A stretch of 13,913 nt of DNA from Prevotellaceae bacterium. GTDB taxonomy: Bacteria; Bacteroidota; Bacteroidia; Bacteroidales; Bacteroidaceae. The notes beneath the pieces were generated by a model, which was given only the letters and a program-made list of their open reading frames with translations, searched no databases and was not told the DNA's origin. Of the stretch, positions 12,496 through 13,913 are shown piece by piece (positions within the stretch are counted from its first letter, which is position 1; the number at the start of each line of letters is the position of its first letter). A program made the translations under genes and the position numbers. Location: NCBI GenBank assembly GCA_003150315.1, contig QAML01000044.1:1-13913 (forward strand), read 5' to 3'.

Positions 12496-12540
12496 ACACC
12501 CTGAAATTACGCTTGCACCTCGATCCAGGGTGTTTTTTCT
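12496..12540 (+). terminator. Rho-independent terminator after the repressor
   Basis: ACACCCTG (12496-12503) pairs perfectly with CAGGGTGT (12526-12533), with a 22-nt loop, followed by TTTTTCTT. It is placed 70 nt after the repressor stop. Its loop contains one of the GAAATTACG/ACGCTTGCAC repeats, so termination and transposase binding may share this DNA. Confidence 0.7.
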
Positions 12541-12704
12541 TGAAATTCTTACATCGAAATTACGGTAAATTGCGTCGCCGGAATTAGGGCGTTCTCTCCT
12601 AACTCATTGCATTTTAACTGCTTTCCCTATTTCTACGCTTTTGGAGTTTTCGTTCTGCCCCTTATACCGAAGGGGCGTGCCGCCGTACGGTGAATATATT
12701 TTCG

Positions 12705-12712
12705 TATTTTTG
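12705..12712 (+). promoter_or_regulatory. -7 box of the host deformylase promoter
   Basis: TATTTTTG matches TAnnTTTG exactly and ends 21 nt before ATG 12734. No clear -33 TTTG lies 19-21 nt upstream. The box is intact, so insertion of the prophage about 100 bp upstream need not silence the gene. Confidence 0.5.
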
Positions 12713-12733
12713 CCGGAAACAGAACATGCCGAT

Positions 12734-13324
12734 ATGAAGAGACTCGTTATAGCCTGCGCCTGCCTGCTCGCCGCCTGCGCGGTCCAAAAGGGATTCACTG
12801 ATAAGGAATGTGAAGTCATTGCCTCGCAGAGCGGAGCGGTCATGCGCTTGTGCCGGATCGGTGACCGTGCCGATTCGCTGTTTCTTCGGCGGAAGGCCGC
12901 GCCGCTGGGTGCGGAGGAGCTGAGGTCGGAGTATTTCCGCCTGCTGAAGCAGGGCATGCTGCTCACCGTGCGGGATCCGGCCGACGAAGGTGTCGGAATC
13001 GCCGCGTCGCAGGTCGGCGTTTCGCGCCGGCTGATCGCCGTGCAGCGTTTCGACAAGCCCGGCGAACCGTTCGAATGCTATGTCAATCCCGAAATCGTCG
13101 GTCGCTCGGCGGCCCGTACCGCCGGCAGGGAGGGGTGTCTCTCCGTCCCCGAAACGTCGGGGACGGTCCTGCGTGCTGACCGCATCGTGCTCCGCTATCT
13201 GGATGAAACGACCATGCGGCCGGTGACGGATACCGTCGAGGGATTTACCGCCGTGATTTTCCAGCACGAAATCGACCACCTCGACGGGGTGCTGTTCATC
13301 GACAGGATGCAGCGCGGGAATTAG
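12734..13324 (+). CDS. def: Peptide deformylase-family lipoprotein (host gene)
   Basis: The protein is 196 aa. It begins MKRLVIACACLLAACAVQKG, a lipoprotein signal with lipobox LAAC (Cys15). The deformylase domain follows with motif I GVGIAASQ (86-93), motif II EGCLS (133-137, Cys135 metal ligand) and motif III HEIDH (178-182). All metal ligands and the catalytic Glu are present, so it should be an active Fe/Zn deformylase fold. Normal Def is cytosolic and removes formyl from nascent Met; a lipid-anchored exported version suggests a different substrate or role. ATG 12734 is chosen because it gives the signal peptide and follows the -7 box. Other enzymes of this fold cannot be excluded. Confidence 0.88.
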   Translation: MKRLVIACACLLAACAVQKGFTDKECEVIASQSGAVMRLCRIGDRADSLFLRRKAAPLGAEELRSEYFRLLKQGMLLTVRDPADEGVGIAASQVGVSRRLIAVQRFDKPGEPFECYVNPEIVGRSAARTAGREGCLSVPETSGTVLRADRIVLRYLDETTMRPVTDTVEGFTAVIFQHEIDHLDGVLFIDRMQRGN

Positions 13325-13339
13325 TCCATTCCGACGCGG

Positions 13340-13375
13340 AAAGCGGGAAAACCCTACCGAAGGTTTTCCCGCTTT
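13340..13375. terminator. Bidirectional terminator between deformylase and MATE genes
   Basis: A perfect 14-bp stem, AAAGCGGGAAAACC / GGTTTTCCCGCTTT, with an 8-nt loop lies between the convergent genes. The A- and T-ends of the stem provide short U-tracts in both directions. Confidence 0.85.
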
Positions 13376-13378
13376 ACC

Positions 13379-13913
13379 TTATGCGGATGCGAAGCGTCTG
13401 CTGCGCAGCAGATAGACGAGCAGCAGTGTTTCGAGCGCTTCCGCGACGGGTACCGCGAGCCAGATGCCCGTCACGCCCGCCATGTGCGGCATGACCAGAA
13501 AGCAGAACGTCATCAGCACGATGCCGCGCAGAACGGTGAGTCCCGTTGCGAGCCGTCCCCGTTCGATGCTCTGGTAGTAGCCGATCGTCACGACGTTGAT
13601 CCCGAAGAAGGGATAGCCCGCCGCGAACCACGGCAGTCCCTGCACGGCGATGGCATACGCCGGGGCGTCGGGCGTCAGGAACAGCCCGACGATCCACGGA
13701 CTGCATAGCCACGTGAATCCGAACGCCGCCGCGCCGCACAGCGCCGCCGTGCCGAGCGCCATTCGCAGCGCTTTCCGGCCGCGCCGCATCAGCCCTGCGC
13801 CGTAGTTGTAGCTGATGATCGGCTGTGCCGACTGGATGATGCCGTTGTAGACCATGAAGATGATCGGGAAGATGTAGCAGGCGATGCTGTACGCCGCCAC
13901 GCCGTCCTTGCCG
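13379..13913 (-). CDS. MATE family efflux transporter, C-terminal part (5' end outside window)
   Basis: The frame is open to the right edge (...GKDGVAAYSIACYIFPIIFMVYNGI) and covers the last ~178 residues. MATE features are 'QSAQPIISYNYGAG' (the conserved Q.....Ni.G.n.G segment), then five hydrophobic helices including 'LPWFAAGYPFFGINVVTIGYYQSIERGR', the family's late-TM motif with 'G.yQsig..r', and 'GVTGIWLAVPVAEALETLLLVYLL'. MATE proteins export drugs and metabolites with Na+ or H+. It is a host chromosomal gene convergent to the deformylase; substrate unknown. Confidence 0.88.
   Translation of the reverse strand, partial: GKDGVAAYSIACYIFPIIFMVYNGIIQSAQPIISYNYGAGLMRRGRKALRMALGTAALCGAAAFGFTWLCSPWIVGLFLTPDAPAYAIAVQGLPWFAAGYPFFGINVVTIGYYQSIERGRLATGLTVLRGIVLMTFCFLVMPHMAGVTGIWLAVPVAEALETLLLVYLLRSRRFASA

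Larger units (their letters stand above)
1..12611. mobile_element. Mu-like transposable prophage (partial; one end inside window)
   Basis: The set of a DDE transposase of MuA type, an AAA ATPase of MuB type, GemA-like, DUF3164, DUF935 portal, MuF, gpG-like, DUF1320 and DUF1834 proteins, plus a repressor/Ner divergent pair, is diagnostic of Mu-like phages. Host-type genes (deformylase, MATE transporter) begin right of about 12650. The right boundary is an estimate: the junction should be a CA dinucleotide on the plus strand somewhere in 12540-12660, and 12611 is only one candidate. The left part of the prophage extends beyond the window, so the target duplication cannot be checked. Unlike Mu, the head genes run convergent to the transposition genes. 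Confidence 0.9.
12426..12733. other. Gene-free stretch with the phage end and candidate transposase-binding repeats
   Basis: No convincing ORF occurs here. Repeats that may bind the transposase are ACGCTTGCAC at 12464-12473 and 12509-12518 (45 bp apart) and AAACGCT at 12451-12457 and 12462-12468. GAAATTACG lies at 12503-12511 and 12556-12564, with related GAAATTCTT at 12542 and GGAATTAGG at 12580. Mu ends carry about three 22-bp transposase sites near the terminus, and the terminal dinucleotide should read CA here. Candidates are CA at 12605-12606 and 12610-12611, but none can be proven without the other end. The host upstream region begins somewhere in 12540-12660. Confidence 0.5.

Noticed and set aside
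1..13913. CRISPR array, rRNA or toxin-antitoxin module
   Set aside because: No regularly spaced repeat array, rRNA-like sequence or recognisable toxin-antitoxin pair was found on either strand.

Overview
The window looks like one end of a Mu-like transposable prophage in a GC-rich Bacteroidales chromosome, plus about 1.3 kb of host DNA on the right. Bacteroidetes are indicated by promoters of the TTTG-N19/20-TAnnTTTG type, the absence of Shine-Dalgarno sequences, and the two host genes. An Alistipes-like host is my guess from composition; the genus is not proven.

Layout. (1) 1-3800, plus strand: part of the head-morphogenesis operon. It holds the tail of an EF-hand-bearing protein, a DUF1320/gp36-like protein, a DUF935/gp29-like portal, a MuF-type head morphogenesis protein, a gpG-like virion morphogenesis protein and a DUF1834/gp37-like protein. 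The portal and MuF genes appear to be joined by a programmed -1 frameshift site: slippery T_TTT_TTC, a 4-nt spacer, then a perfect 10-bp stem-loop holding the portal stop codon. (2) 3804-3834: a hairpin between the convergent head and early operons. (3) 11505 down to 3834, minus strand: the early and transposition operon. In transcription order it has a Ner-like HTH protein, a 79-aa protein, a zinc-ribbon protein, a sigma-region-2-like protein, a 55-aa protein, a small methyltransferase, the MuA-like DDE transposase, the MuB-like AAA ATPase, an 80-aa helical protein, a DUF3164 protein, a 58-aa Trp-rich membrane protein, a 112-aa protein, a GemA-like protein and a 73-aa protein. One 55-aa plus-strand gene with its own promoter (9993-10160) interrupts this operon. 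(4) 11505-12425: the lysis-lysogeny switch. An S24-type repressor (plus) lies divergent to Ner (minus), and palindromic operators of the CAGAATATTCTG type overlap the early promoter. (5) 12426-12733: repressor terminator, short repeats that may be transposase-binding sites, and the unresolved phage/host junction. (6) 12734-13913: host genes, a lipoprotein-type peptide deformylase and a convergent MATE transporter.

Working model: the repressor silences the early promoter through the palindromes. On induction, Ner, transposase, ATPase and accessory factors are made, the phage replicates by transposition, and the convergent head operon is expressed later, possibly with help from the sigma-like protein. 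The far end of the prophage, the packaging and lysis genes and most tail genes lie outside the window to the left.
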